This document shows, piece by piece, positions 49,401 through 60,486 of a stretch of 64,000 nucleotides of DNA. The notes beneath the pieces were generated by a model. It was not told the DNA's origin and searched no databases. It saw only the letters and a list, made by a program, of their open reading frames with translations. Position 1 is the stretch's first letter; the number at the start of each line of letters is the position of its first letter. Origin of the DNA: Otis tarda (taxonomy: Eukaryota; Chordata; Aves; Otidiformes; Otididae); contig CM048553.1 of NCBI GenBank assembly GCA_026413225.1, positions 137,422,190 through 137,486,189 on the forward strand, given 5' to 3'. Position numbers and translations under genes: made by a program.

Positions 49401-52400
49401 TAATGGCAAGTGCTATAATGAACAGCTTTCAAGGGTCCATACAGCAATGGCAGAACTACTCTCTTAGCCACTGCAGAACATAACCATCACTGCAAGCCTG
49501 AACAGAACCCAGAAGCCTAATTTCCTTTTCCAGCGTGACTCTCACATCACTAAGCAGTATGACTGACTCTAGGCTTTATCCATGCACGCACAGAAAGGCC
49601 GTTAAAATTTTTCTTGAAATGCATTTTAAAGATAATCAAACACAGACCATACATCCATAGCAATATGAGCACAGAAGCAGCTTTAGTTCTTCAATGATGT
49701 CATAGAGTGATGCAATATGCTCTTAAAAGTGCTTACAACAACTAGCTTGAGCGATAGCACGGTGGAGGCGAGAAGGTGAATCTGGTGCTCTACTTACAAG
49801 GAATGTATTTCCACAGTGTCCACATACCACTCTAGTTCCATCTGGTTGAACTGGCAAGGCAGGCTGAGCTGGCTGCTCTTCTGGGATCAGCATTACTGGA
49901 CCAAGAGTAATGATGCGTCTACTGTGTTAGGAACAATATATGTACATATATGTAATTAAGCTAGCAAAAAAGAGGGATGATGTGTTTAGGCAATTAGCTC
50001 AGTCACTAACAAATATTTTACACTTTTAAACTCAATCTACTTTTTAAACAGACAATGCAACCAGTTTTGGTCTCTATCCAAAGTGTTTTCCTTTTCAGTT
50101 TTGAAAACATTCTCCTTCACTATAAGATTGGCTACGCAAGCCAGAACCCTGTAGAGATCAAAGACTTGCCATCATATGGCAGAAACACTCCTCAGGAAAA
50201 TGAAATATTAATGCTTAGACTGAGCAAGCCCATGAATTGGAATGTACATACCCATGTGAAACATGTAGGAAGAGTAAGGACTCTTTCATAACCTAGTTCT
50301 CCTTCTCAAGTCAGATACTCTTCCTTCCCACACTACTGACAACCATGTAAATATAAGCAGCATATCCACATTTGTACAGTAAAAATTCCATTCGAACTGA
50401 GTGAACTAAAAAAGAAAACCACCCCAGGTTGGCTAAATGTAATCAATTTACTTTAAAAAAACAGTTTGTAAGTATTTGCTTTTATGTTCAAAGTGCTTCC
50501 AGTTTAACTATACTGTCATTTTGGACGAACAAATTGTACCTAAATTAACCAACTCAAAGCAGAACAAGGATCAAACTTCCCAGCATGGAAAAACTGAATG
50601 GAAAAATTAAAGCATTATTTAATTTGCACTACATCTCTCTCCGCATGCAATCAAAATTGTATTCTAGATGGCTTCCCTTCAATCTGAAGCCTTCCAGCTT
50701 CCAACTCTCTCATTCAAAGTACCCCATCTTTGCTCATCTTCTACTAAGACTAATACATAGGCTATCTTAGGGAAACTGCTGAGGTATATGCTTTTGAGAG
50801 TATTTTAATAAAATTAGGGAGTTTCTGATTCAGCTTGATTATCAACCATATGATGTATAACTGAAATATCCTATGAACATTTTTTCCCCTCTGATAAAAT
50901 ACTTGGAATGTTTTGAAGTTTTCCCCAACGCTGCATTAGTTAAAAAAAAATAATCCCTCATTCAAGTCTCAAATTATGTTTCAAAACCAGAACAGCCAAC
51001 ACACTGGTGATTAGGACACTCGATATGGCAGAGCTTCCATTCAAGTAGCTGCAGATCTAACCTTCATCTCAGTTTCTCCTGCTAGAGCTGCACCACTAAC
51101 AATCAAATTACTCCTATCTCAGTGGGATCTTTAACACCCTAAGCCCAACAGTAAGAAAACTCACTATGGCAATCGTGCTTATTTCTGTTACAGCAAATGT
51201 GTAACTTAAAGTTGAGAGGAGACTGAAAACTCAGCATACCAAAAAAGGGAGGACAGGACTGAAGCCAACCCACTACTCCCTCTTACGTTTCATTCTGAAG
51301 TACCCAGTCTGAACCAGGGAAAGTGAGCAACCTGTGTGTTTACAATAATTAAATTTGTGAGAAATTGTCAGTGTTAAGTCCCACAAACAAGAAGTGATTT
51401 TCTTCTCTGTTGTTCTTTATTCCATTTGTTCCTTACAAAGTAGCTAAAATGGGAAATACACATTTGAGACTACCAGTAAATAAAAAAAGAAAGGCACTTT
51501 TTTTTTTGTCTTTAATCTTAAAAAAAAAAAATTCAAAATTGACACTACCACAACCTGTCTCTGCAGTAATTCAGTAGTGCTCTGTAAGTATCCATGTATA
51601 GAGGCCAAGACATGAACCTCTTGGTTTTATTCTTACCAGTTTGGTCTTGGGCAGCCTATTTTCCGAGACGTATCCTTACAGATAAGGAGACAATTGCATT
51701 GACATCTAACATACTTCTTCCCTGAAGGAGGGTTTTTGATTGGCTAAACAAACAGAAAACCACCAGAGAACACACATCAGAAGTCACAGCAATTAATATT
51801 TTTCCTCATAACAATATGACAAAGCAGAACAACTTCAGTAACAGGTTCTTGCTAACAGAGATATACAATTCCTCTTTCAGAAAAAAATTGAAAGTCAAGA
51901 CAAAATTGGAAGTTTTCTCTCTCTGCCCAGAGAAAGACATGCAGATTTCCTCACTAGAGCAAACAAGAGATTCTGCAAACTAATGGAAAAACCATTCATA
52001 TTTTAGCAATGAAGAATTCAACATTTCAGTTTTGTTATTTCTTAAAATATGACCTTAAGTAGTAGTATATTTTAATTAAAAACAAACAAAAAAGTCAAAA
52101 TGACAAACAAACCTCCTTGCCTGGTACAATGGCTTTACTCAACAGTGAAAGGATCACAGTCTGGCTCTCAGTTACTAAGAGAATATGTAGACATTGCTGA
52201 CTTGTAATCTTATTTTAAACTGTACTGAAATTATCTTTCTGCAAGGAAAAGGAGTCAAGTTTCTGGGTCTCTTTCATACAGCAAATCACAACTCTCAAAA
52301 GCTGCAAGATACTTTGTTTGGCCTGAAACATTATATATTGGCAGGGAAAGTGAGCGTTAATGGCAGGTTCTCTACTCTCTCTTTTAAGTAAAAAAAAAAA

Positions 52401-55206
52401 AAGTTTTCCTACAGATTTAAAGCTTCCTGTTTTCTGGACATAATTTAAAGTTATTCTCATAAAATAAATCCAATCCAGTGTTTTTCATGGAAATGCCCCC
52501 AGCTGAGCAGTGCAGCAGTATCAAATCCCCAAACTAAAACTGGCAGGAAGGAAAAAAATAAAAGCAGGAGGCCAAAAGCTGAAGACTTGAATTAAGAAAA
52601 GGGGAGGAGGAACAAAAAGGTCTGTGATCACTGAAACAGAATCTACCATTTCTGCATTTCAAAATTGTTGAGGTTTGTTAGCAAGCTAACAAACTGATGA
52701 ATAGTATTGCAGAAAGAAAGCGCACACCCAGGGAGAGGTGTGGGTTAGTTACTTTGTTTCTTCCACTCTTAAAATAATTCAACTCTTCATTTCCCCTCAT
52801 CCCACCAAAACCAGTTTCACTGTTCTTTACAAAAGGATAATTACTTTGCTGTTTGCCCTGTGCTTCAGAAGGAAAAATCCCGTGCAGCCTCATCAACAGC
52901 ACAAAGACTTACTCTAATGGCTTATGGCCATCCTTGTGCCAGCCACTCCTGAACTTGCAGGCCAGCTACACTAGCAGCCAGCTACACTGACAGGTCTCTG
53001 GCAGGGATGATAGGAAGGGACTCACCCTTTGTAGGTGAGGATGTGAGTCCTACTAAGGACGTACTTCAACCTACCCCCCACGTCCCTCCCCAAAAAGAAA
53101 ATGCCAAAAATCCATTTTACCGTAGCTTCATTACAAACTGTGCACTTAACAACATGTTGGTGTAGCTTGCCATCCAAATTGATTAGCGACTGGCACACGC
53201 GGCAGTTAATTACAGGAACACCGCTGGCATCTGGACTTGCAATGGCAGTATATGGAGGAGGAAGCTCTGCTGCAAGAGATCAGGAAATCTCAGTTGAAAA
53301 ACCAAAGCGGAGATCCTAAAACACCGTCAGCAAAGGTAGTCTCTAACAGTCTCAGCCTCAAAAATAATTTTAAGAAAACTCACAAAACAAACACTGAGGT
53401 TAATGATTAGTATAAACATCTGACAAACATGAGTTTGCTTTCACCTTCCCCACAACATGCAGTTTGGGTACTGTTGTGTACCCAAACATCAACCCTAGTT
53501 GTAAATAAAACATACTAGCAACAGGAACACATTGTAAATCACCCCAGAAAAGTGGATCAGGTAAAAGGCTCACCTATGCAACTTTATTTTCAAACCAACT
53601 TTTTACATCTTTAGAAAAGTAGGGGGGGGGGGAGGGGACGACAAACCAAACAAATCCAAACAGACCCCAAACCCACCACAGATTAGTAGCAATCAGAGAC
53701 TGGATACTGGAGAAAAAAAAGCAGCAAAAACCAAAAAAAAAAAAAAAAAAAAAAACCAGAAGATAAAACAAGACACAGGTAGGCAGAAGAGCCATAACCA
53801 GCATTTACAAACATCTGGAGAGACTGAAACATAGTCAAGCATTTATTGTATAGTAACAAATACTACCGGTAAAAATCCAGAAGAGTTCTGTTAAAGAAAC
53901 AGGTCTTGGATGGGAAGTGGTATGAACTGCTTCTTTTTTGAGTGTAGCAACAGCAAATTTATGCTATTTTAATATAAAAAAGATGAACTGAACCCTCAGA
54001 GCTTCTGCTTTTAAGGGTTCTAAACATTTTTGTTGTCCAAGACCAAAAGCACAGATGCACAAGGACATTTTTAAGTCACTTAAGACAGGCTAACAAAGGA
54101 GAATATAGTGACCTCAGGCCCCCTTGGAAGACCAGATTTCAGCTTTGCCAGTCCTGAGCCCATGGCAAACCAGGGAGGAAATGCTCAAGATCCTTCTCAA
54201 TTTAAGAATCCATGGAATGAAAACAATTCAACATAGCAACCTCTCACGAGCTCATTACCACAATTATTCGGTGTGTAGTAGCACTGGCTCTTATTTCATC
54301 AAGAAGTTCAAGGTTCTTCAGGTAAGCAAACAAGGAATGGGTTTATTTAGTAGCTCATAGTTAGCTTTTTTTTTTAAACTAACAATTTGAAATTATTAGC
54401 CTTGGACTTCAATAAATGATTTCATAATTACATCCAGGCAGCCAACAAAATCTTCAGGAAAGCAATGAGATGAACCTACTTTCAGTTTACAAACAGCACT
54501 GAACAGAGCAATGTCTGCTGGAAGGGTGGTGAGGGAAATCAGGCTGCTATCAAAGCTGACAAGTCCAAGTATTAAATTTAAGCCTATAAGAAAGCACTTA
54601 TTACTCCTTTCTGTTTTAAAGTGAATGTCGTAAGCTGGAGGGATAAGAAATGCTGCCTGCCCTTGAGATCCAAAAAAATAATCACAGACCTCTGAAGCAG
54701 CATTGCTGTTGGGTGCTTTCTCTCTTTGCTACTTGGCCTACAAATGATCCAAACCTGCAGTTGATTTTAACTCACAGAGGCAGTGGAAGGAAGGTGGACA
54801 CCTTGAGGATCTCAGAATCACATCCAACATACTTTAGTTTTTTTTTCTAATCTGAAATAATTAACTTATATGCAGCAATGCAATTCTGAAGTCATCATAC
54901 AAACTGATGCTCCATTCCTTGAGCAAGTGAACTGCACACCTTCAGCTGTGATATACTGGTTGCAGAAACCAACGTCCTTAAGAAATATCAGGTAACTTAG
55001 TGTGTTCTGTTTTTTTCTGTGTTTCTGAGGAATTACAGTAGCATGCAGGTGAAAATTAAGAATAACAGTATTTTGCAACAATCATGTTACAGAACTGCTT
55101 TGCTTTCCCCTTTCCATTTAAAGTGCAACTTTGCTTTGCAACTCATCTGGGCACAGGACAACTACAGTAAGAACAGGCAAACACTACCTTGAAGGGTACT
55201 AGAAAG

Positions 55207-55241
<35 letters not shown>

Positions 55242-58200
55242 CACACGCATCCCCCAGCTTTCCACAATGCTGGACTACTTTAAGAACTGGCACCTATACT
55301 CATCTAGACTTTTATAAAATGTTCTATATTCTACTTGTAAGTGACAATTCTTTGGATTTTGGAAGTTGGTTAAGTGAGGTATGTGAGCACCTGCAGATGC
55401 TGCTAACTGCTTCTCCAGCCTCACACTGGAGCTGCTCAGCTTCCAGGTAAAGCAGCCTCTTCGTTCCAGTCCTGCTGGCTCAGCAAATTTCAGGTAGCAA
55501 GCAAATAATGGCTGCTTTTCAGAGTGGTGCTGCAGCAAATAACATTTGCTATGGAGCAGAAAGCCGGAGGTATCTTGGCACTGCAACCTTCATGCTCGAA
55601 GAAAAAGTGCATTTGGAAGTACCAAACCAGCAAAACCAAACAAAATTAAGTTTAAAGGAGGGGAGGGGGAGAGTGAAAAGGAAAATAAAGGCATTGTCTC
55701 AGTTTGCTGCTTATTATCCCTTAATAAAAAGACTGGCAGCTCTCAAAGCACATTAACATATGTACTTTGGTATGACTTTTTTTTTTTTTTGGACAGCCTA
55801 AATTTCAGGCTAACTATAACATCTAAAATCAGTTCATAAAGGTCCATCATGTTGGGCAAGTTTCATGCACACATCAGAGGTTTCATGACACGTTTAATGA
55901 GATTATGAATTTCCTGCTGCACTCCAGTTTACAGCTATATTATCAGTTTTTCTTTTAAAAAAAAATAAAATCCAACAGTAATTAATTCAGCAAGATTCGC
56001 AGAATGCCCTACCATGCAGTACATCTGACTTTAACCTACAATTCCCTTCTCACCCTCACAGGACAGAGAGGCAGCAGCAGATACCCCATATTCAACCTTA
56101 GAAACTCCTTGTGGTGCTAAGGCACTTTCTTCCCTTAGCATTGGAAGGGTGGAAACCACAGGGAACCACTTGCAGCTTACCTCGGTCAAACAGAAATGAA
56201 TGTGTTTTGGGGTTTGTTTTGTTTATTTGTTTCTTTTTTAAAAGAAATATTCTTTATCCTGTCCTGGAAGAGGGAAAAAGAGTGATCTATGTCAGAGACA
56301 GGTAGTTAAGGATAGAGACAGCCTGAAAAAAAAACAAACAAACAAAACTAAAAAGCACTGAATAACCATCCTACTGCAGGGAGCAGGGCTGATGGTCCCA
56401 CCCTTTGTCTGTGTGAAGAGTTTCTTAAACACTGTGCCCTGCATCCACTTTGAAAAGATTTTTCTTGCTTGCTTCCACCATTAGGAACAAACCCTGAGCC
56501 ATTACCAGGGTTCAACCACCCACCAACTTACACTGAAAAGGGTCAGCTGGGTCTCAGCTGCAGCCCAACAAGGGAAGAGGAGGCTACTTTCAATCCATAG
56601 CCTCTGCAGTTTAAAGCTCAGGATGACATATTTGGCACAGTAAGTAATTACAGGGATAACTCTATTAATGTACATTCAAGTGGTGGTTTGGAGTGCAAAG
56701 GGCTTCTTCCTCCTTGCTCTACCTCTGCAGCTCCACACCAGTCAGGTGATGTTAAGCAAGGAAGCTCCGCAGAAAGAGGTTTGGAAGCAAACCTCATCTC
56801 TCCATGAGAATGCTTCTTCCCTCTATGCCTAGACTTGTGCTAGGGAGCGAGATAAAGACTGCCTGCTAGCTAAAAAGGCAGTTTAGCTTGCGTAGATCCT
56901 TTTGCTAAGGATAACTGACAGCAAGGAAACTAGAGCTACCCAGTCTGTGCCACAGCTCTGCAAAATTTTGTTCTGCAGATTATCTTTCTGCAAGCTTTGT
57001 AGACCAGTTTTGAAGTGCTAACCTACTATTCTTGCTCGTGGACCCACCAAACAAGAGAGCCTCAACTTGTGAAGAGACGTTTGACATTTAAGAAAACTAT
57101 GGTGCCGCCTCACTTTTGGAAACAAACCACTTATCTCAAGTGCCACAACCCACCACCAGTGCCAAACGAGTTAACAGGAGTTACAGACATGGACTGAAGG
57201 TGCAGCAGGACACAGCTACCAACTGAAACGAGCATTTGGGATCCAGCTTGTTTCCAGGTCATGAGTTTTACCCAGGAGGGAACTCATGAGTTCCAGCAGG
57301 AGTCATGGATCCAATGCATTTTCATTACTTTTTAAATCTGTAAAGACCTTTTTAAAAACAGATTGAAATGTATGCAAAAGTAATAGTTACAGGATAAGGA
57401 CTAAGAATAAAAACACTGAATTTAAAATAAGGTAAATTTCTGGATTTTTTTTAAAACTACAAAACTTAAGGGATGATACCAATCCTACACGATTTGATTG
57501 AAAAAAAACCCCAACCCTCTGCTGTTTTTCAGGCTGATACTCATTTGTGCAAATCAAATGAAAGTGAACAGTCAACACCAGCAGAGCACTAACTGAAATG
57601 CATTCTCATATCAAGGCAAAGAGGACTAGCTTTCCATGGGTTTAAATATTATTCGAAACAGACAGATGCTCACTCGTACCATTCTAGTTACATACATATG
57701 TAATAAAATGATACAATTACATAAAAATCCTCAAGAAAAGGCCAACACACTGGAGCCGGTGAGATCAGGACTGTAATCTTACATTTTAAAGGCTACTGCT
57801 AGCAAAGCTGCACTAATCTTATTTAGCCTTGATTCCTTCAGCTTTCTCTCCCCTTTACTTTCTGCTCTAAAATGTTTAACTGAGAAAAAAAAAAACGAAA
57901 CTAATCATGTATTTTTAAAACCTCATGATTTATATTTTCTAAGTAAAACTTTTTCACCTACTAAATATTCAATATTCATCAACAAGATGATTTTCCTATG
58001 TCTGTTAAAGGAAGTTAATACTGTATCGTTAAGCCACGATTCCAGATTTGCAACCACAGTATCTGACTTGCTTTAAAAACAAAGCCCAAACCAGCTATGG
58101 CCTTGAAACGCGTTTGCAAGGACATCCCGGTGGTTCTGGACTTCAGCTACCACAAGGCACAAGAAGAGCCCCTTGCTTATTTAAATTTGCCTGCCAGAAG

Positions 58201-58939
58201 AGGAGCCAGTCGGCAGGCACCTCGGGGTTAAGCGGCTTCGGTGGTCACCGGCGATGAAACAGCTCTGCGCTGCCCCTCGACCGGCTGCCTCTTCCCCGCA
58301 GCTCGCTGCGCCCCGTTTCGCCGTGCCGAGCTGGGGATCTTTTACTTCATCCTGCTCCTAATTAATGGGGGGAACCGAAGTCCAATAATTACCTTGCAAG
58401 CTCCGACATGCCAGTGACTTATTATAAGTAGGCCGGTTCGGGCTTGTTCTGCCGCTGCAAACAATTATTTTAATGTTTGGGGTTTTTTTTTTCTTCTGAA
58501 GAGTTCACACCGCAGCGCGGAGCCCGGCGGGGAGCGCGGCCTACCCGGCCCTCAGCGGCGTTACCTGTTGTTCCCCAGCCCGTCCCCCGCCGCCACCACC
58601 GTCCCCGGTAACCTCAGTCCCCGGCCCCGCCATCCCCGGTAACCTCGTCCCCCGACAAAGCCGCAGGGAGCCCCCCGCCGCCGCAACCGGGCGAAGGCGC
58701 CGCGTCCGCAGGAACCTGGTGCAGGAGCCTGGCCCCCCCCGAGGGCCGCGTCGAGCCCCTCAGGGCCCCCCCGCCCCGCCCGGGCCGGCAGCCGCCCCAC
58801 TACCCGGCATAAGTCCGGGGGCGGCCGCCTTACCTCGGGGGCTGCTGTCCGGCAAATAAGGCGGCGCAGTCGGGGTGACATTGCCGGAGCCGGGCGCGGA
58901 GAGCAAGGGGGAGCGCTCGTCCACCCCCTCGGCGGCCAT
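37273..58939 (-). CDS. PIP4P2: PIP4P2 (TMEM55A), type 2 phosphatidylinositol-4,5-bisphosphate 4-phosphatase, complete
   Basis: A late-endosomal/lysosomal and phagosomal membrane protein, reported to remove the 4-phosphate of PI(4,5)P2 to give PI5P. Seven coding exons (58834-58939, 53121-53269, 51637-51743, 49798-49921, 44381-44433, 38579-38669, 37273-37416) sum to 774 bp, i.e. 257 codons plus TAG, the same length as the human protein. Features in order: acidic dileucine ERSPLL (8-13), proline-rich cytosolic N terminus, Cys-rich zinc-finger-like pairs (CRVC, CTVC, CQCNC, CGHC, CPHC), the CX5R region from Cys107, and two membrane segments at about 194-213 and 225-245. The C terminus is SYPEHSFA. 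The sequence is nearly identical to human, but residue 113, the Arg of CX5R, is Lys. All introns are GT-AG and every phase fits. The gene starts in a CpG island. Confidence 0.98.
37560..37738 (-). mobile_element. CR1 LINE 3' end, old, reverse orientation
   Basis: ATAGGATAATTGAGCTTGGA then AGGGACATCAGGACGTCTCT, later CAGACCAAGTTGTTCAGGGT. It resembles an older CR1 subfamily tail. It lies in PIP4P2 intron 6, in the same orientation as the gene. Confidence 0.8.
38579..38669 (-). CDS. PIP4P2: PIP4P2 coding exon 6, first membrane segment
   Basis: A 91-bp exon with acceptor TTTTCTAACAG and donor ACT|GTGAGT. It encodes [20 protein letters not shown] and [10 protein letters not shown]. The basic RRR precedes the first hydrophobic helix. 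Confidence 0.97.
41385..41407. repeat. Poly(A) run, 23 bp
   Basis: Uninterrupted A on the + strand, in PIP4P2 intron 5, so poly(U) in the transcript. Confidence 0.9.
43068..43122. repeat. G/T-rich low-complexity tract
   Basis: GTGGTTTTGTTTTGTTATTG followed by GGGTTGAG, GTTTG and TTGG units and a T run. Confidence 0.7.
44381..44433 (-). CDS. PIP4P2: PIP4P2 coding exon 5
   Basis: A 53-bp exon with acceptor CTTTTTACAG and donor AT|GTAAGT. It encodes [17 protein letters not shown], identical to the human segment as remembered. Confidence 0.97.
44434..49797 (-). other. PIP4P2 intron 4
   Basis: A 5.4-kb AT-rich intron with a 28-A run at 46571-46598 and a TA-rich stretch near 48815-48833. No repeat family or nested gene was recognised. 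Confidence 0.85.
46571..46598. repeat. Poly(A) run, 28 bp, with a following CA/TA-rich stretch
   Basis: Uninterrupted A run followed by ACATACATGCATATGTACAC and further CA-rich sequence. Confidence 0.9.
49798..49921 (-). CDS. PIP4P2: PIP4P2 coding exon 4
   Basis: A 124-bp exon with acceptor GTTCCTAACACAG and donor CTT|GTAAGT. It completes Cys121, then encodes [20 protein letters not shown] and continues to [11 protein letters not shown]. Confidence 0.97.
49922..51636 (-). other. PIP4P2 intron 3
   Basis: A 1.7-kb AT-rich intron. Nothing else was recognised. Confidence 0.85.
51637..51743 (-). CDS. PIP4P2: PIP4P2 coding exon 3, CX5R motif region
   Basis: A 107-bp exon with acceptor TCTGTTTGTTTAG and donor CTG|GTAAGA. 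It encodes [20 protein letters not shown], then [15 protein letters not shown]. Cys107 is present. The residue seven positions along the motif is Lys113 (AAA, 51660-51662), where human has Arg. Confidence 0.97.
51744..53120 (-). other. PIP4P2 intron 2
   Basis: A 1.4-kb intron. A short direct repeat (CCAGCTACACT twice near 52962-52988) is the only structure noted. Confidence 0.85.
53121..53269 (-). CDS. PIP4P2: PIP4P2 coding exon 2
   Basis: A 149-bp exon with acceptor TCTCTTGCAG and donor ACG|GTAAAA. It encodes [19 protein letters not shown] and on through [28 protein letters not shown]. It holds the first Cys pairs. An open frame on the opposite strand across this exon is a shadow. Confidence 0.97.
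53733..53755. repeat. Poly(A) run, 23 bp
   Basis: Uninterrupted A run inside a wider A/C-rich region (53640-53755) in PIP4P2 intron 1. Confidence 0.9.
55207..55239. repeat. Poly(A) run, 33 bp
   Basis: The longest homopolymer in the window, followed by GACACACGCATCCCCC. In PIP4P2 intron 1. Confidence 0.92.
58834..58939 (-). CDS. PIP4P2: PIP4P2 coding exon 1
   Basis: ATG is at 58937-58939 inside the CpG island. It encodes [20 protein letters not shown], then [15 protein letters not shown] and the first base of a split Ala codon. The donor is GAG|GTAAGG. It contains the ERSPLL lysosomal sorting-type signal. Confidence 0.97.
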
Positions 58940-59188
58940 GGCTGCGGCGCGAAAGGGCCCTTCCCGCTGCCGGGCGTGGGGCGGGGAGGCAGCCGGGCCG
59001 GCAGCGCCGGGGAAGGGGAAGGAGCGCAGAGGAAGGGGCTGGGAATGAATGGGACCGGGGCGGGGAGAAGGGGCGGCGGGGCGGGGGCTGGGCCAGCCGG
59101 GCCTGCCTCCCTCCCTCCTCCCGTGACAGGAAGGCCGGGCTTCCTCCGGCGGAGCGGGCGGGGGAGTGTCGCCGCGGCAGATCGGCCT

Positions 59189-59216
59189 GGGCCGGGCCGG
59201 GCCGGGCCGGGCCGGG
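59189..59216. repeat. (GGGCC)n pentanucleotide repeat
   Basis: Five GGGCC units in a row plus a partial one, upstream of PIP4P2. A similar CCCGG run sits in the other CpG island at 20444-20461. Confidence 0.9.
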
Positions 59217-60143
59217 GAGCCTCCCCGCGGCCTGCCGGCAGCCGCAGCCCCGCCGGAGGAGGCGCCGGGGCGCGGCCTGCCCCGCCCCTCCCCTCGATGG
59301 GCCGGGGCCCCCGCCTGCCCGGCGGGACATTCAGCCCGTCGGGGATGGCAGGAGCACAGAGCTGTAAATCGAGGGGGGGGTCAGCAGGAAGGTGTCTGGA
59401 GGAGAAACGTAACAGCCTTCTTTATTTTTTCAATAATTTTTTCATAAGTATTTTTTGTATTTTTTTCTCTGAAGCGCTGTAGTTATAAATATCAATACCA
59501 GGGAAGCGCTACAGTTGACTTAAGAGCTACCAGTCGCCTTTTCCAGGGATCTGAGAATGCAGGCCGACGGTGCGGGACTTGACTGAGGCGGTACTCACTG
59601 AGGTGTGAAAATTATAGTAACCTTTAAGGGCACTCTAAACGCGAGGAGATAAATCCACGCGTTATCAAATCTGCTGCTCAGCTGAGAAGTCTCTTCCCTA
59701 GTGTCACTGAGCTCTCTGAGGACGTAAGGACTTAATTTCCTTCTGCTAGACAGCCCACTCAGGCACCATCTGGAAGTCTCTGGCAAAGAGGGAAAATAGC
59801 CTTCCCCGATGAATTTTTCAGCCTGTGTTGGAGATAAGACCGATGTTTGTCATCCGTGTGTTGTGTCCATCACTGTCCATAGGTCGGAGATTGCCAGGCT
59901 CTGGTAATACCAGAAGATGAGCAGTTACTTTGTACACAAGCAGACATGACTGCCAAGTGCCATCCAGCATTCCCACGGTGTGGTTACCCAGAACCAAGCC
60001 ACTTCTTAAAACGCGTTATGTGGAAGGTGTGCAGATGTTTTCATAAAAATTGGGTAAAGATGAGATCATGGCCTGAAAGTTCACAAGCTGGTCATATTCC
60101 TTCTTTAATAATACATCTCATAAAATAAAATAATATTTATTGC

Positions 60144-60238
60144 ATCATAGAATCATAGAATGGGTTGCGTTGGAAAAGATATTTAAAGGTCATCTAGTCC
60201 AACCCCCCTGCCAGGAGCAGGGACATCTCCAACTAGAT
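60144..60238 (-). mobile_element. CR1 LINE 3' end fragment, reverse orientation
   Basis: Begins CATCATAGAATCATAGAATG, then GGTCATCTAGTCCAACCCCC and CCAGGAGCAGGGACATCTCC. About 95 bp remain. Confidence 0.93.
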
Positions 60239-60454
60239 TTCTTGCATTATGTTGAAAATTTTCTGCAGGAGCTGTTTTTCACACACACACAAAAAAATTG
60301 AATCTAGGAAATCAAATGCTTCTACAAAAACAGACTGATGTATCTGAGAGTCTATGAGAAATAATTAAAAAATTACATTAAATAGAGGCTGATGTATTTT
60401 ATTTCTGTAAGATTTAAATTATTAATTTCTACTTTAATAACTATAAAATTTAAT

Positions 60455-60486
60455 TCTTTACTAACTGGATTCTTTACTAACTGGAT
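60455..60486. repeat. 16-bp tandem duplication
   Basis: TCTTTACTAACTGGAT occurs twice, head to tail and without mismatch. Confidence 0.9.

Larger units (their letters stand above)
53270..58833 (-). other. PIP4P2 intron 1
   Basis: A 5.6-kb first intron with two long A runs (53733-53755 and 55207-55239) and a G run near 53624-53632. Its 5' end lies in the CpG island. Open frames near 55275-55839 overlap on both strands and are not supported as genes. Confidence 0.85.
58490..59360. promoter_or_regulatory. CpG island and promoter of PIP4P2
   Basis: A strongly GC- and CpG-rich block spanning PIP4P2 exon 1 and its upstream flank. The start codon lies near its middle. It carries a GGGCC pentamer array at 59189-59216 and several G-runs. 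No TATA box is evident, consistent with a housekeeping-type promoter. Long open frames of Gly/Pro/Arg/Ala-rich composition on both strands are composition artefacts. Confidence 0.88.

Noticed and set aside
53101-53319. 72-codon + strand frame
   Set aside because: It is the antisense shadow of PIP4P2 exon 2, whose - strand reading is conserved and correctly spliced.
58830-59482. Long open frames of about 166-168 codons on both strands around the PIP4P2 start
   Set aside because: Low-complexity Gly/Ala/Arg/Pro composition caused by the CpG island. The real coding sequence here is exon 1 only, in a frame that ends at a splice donor.
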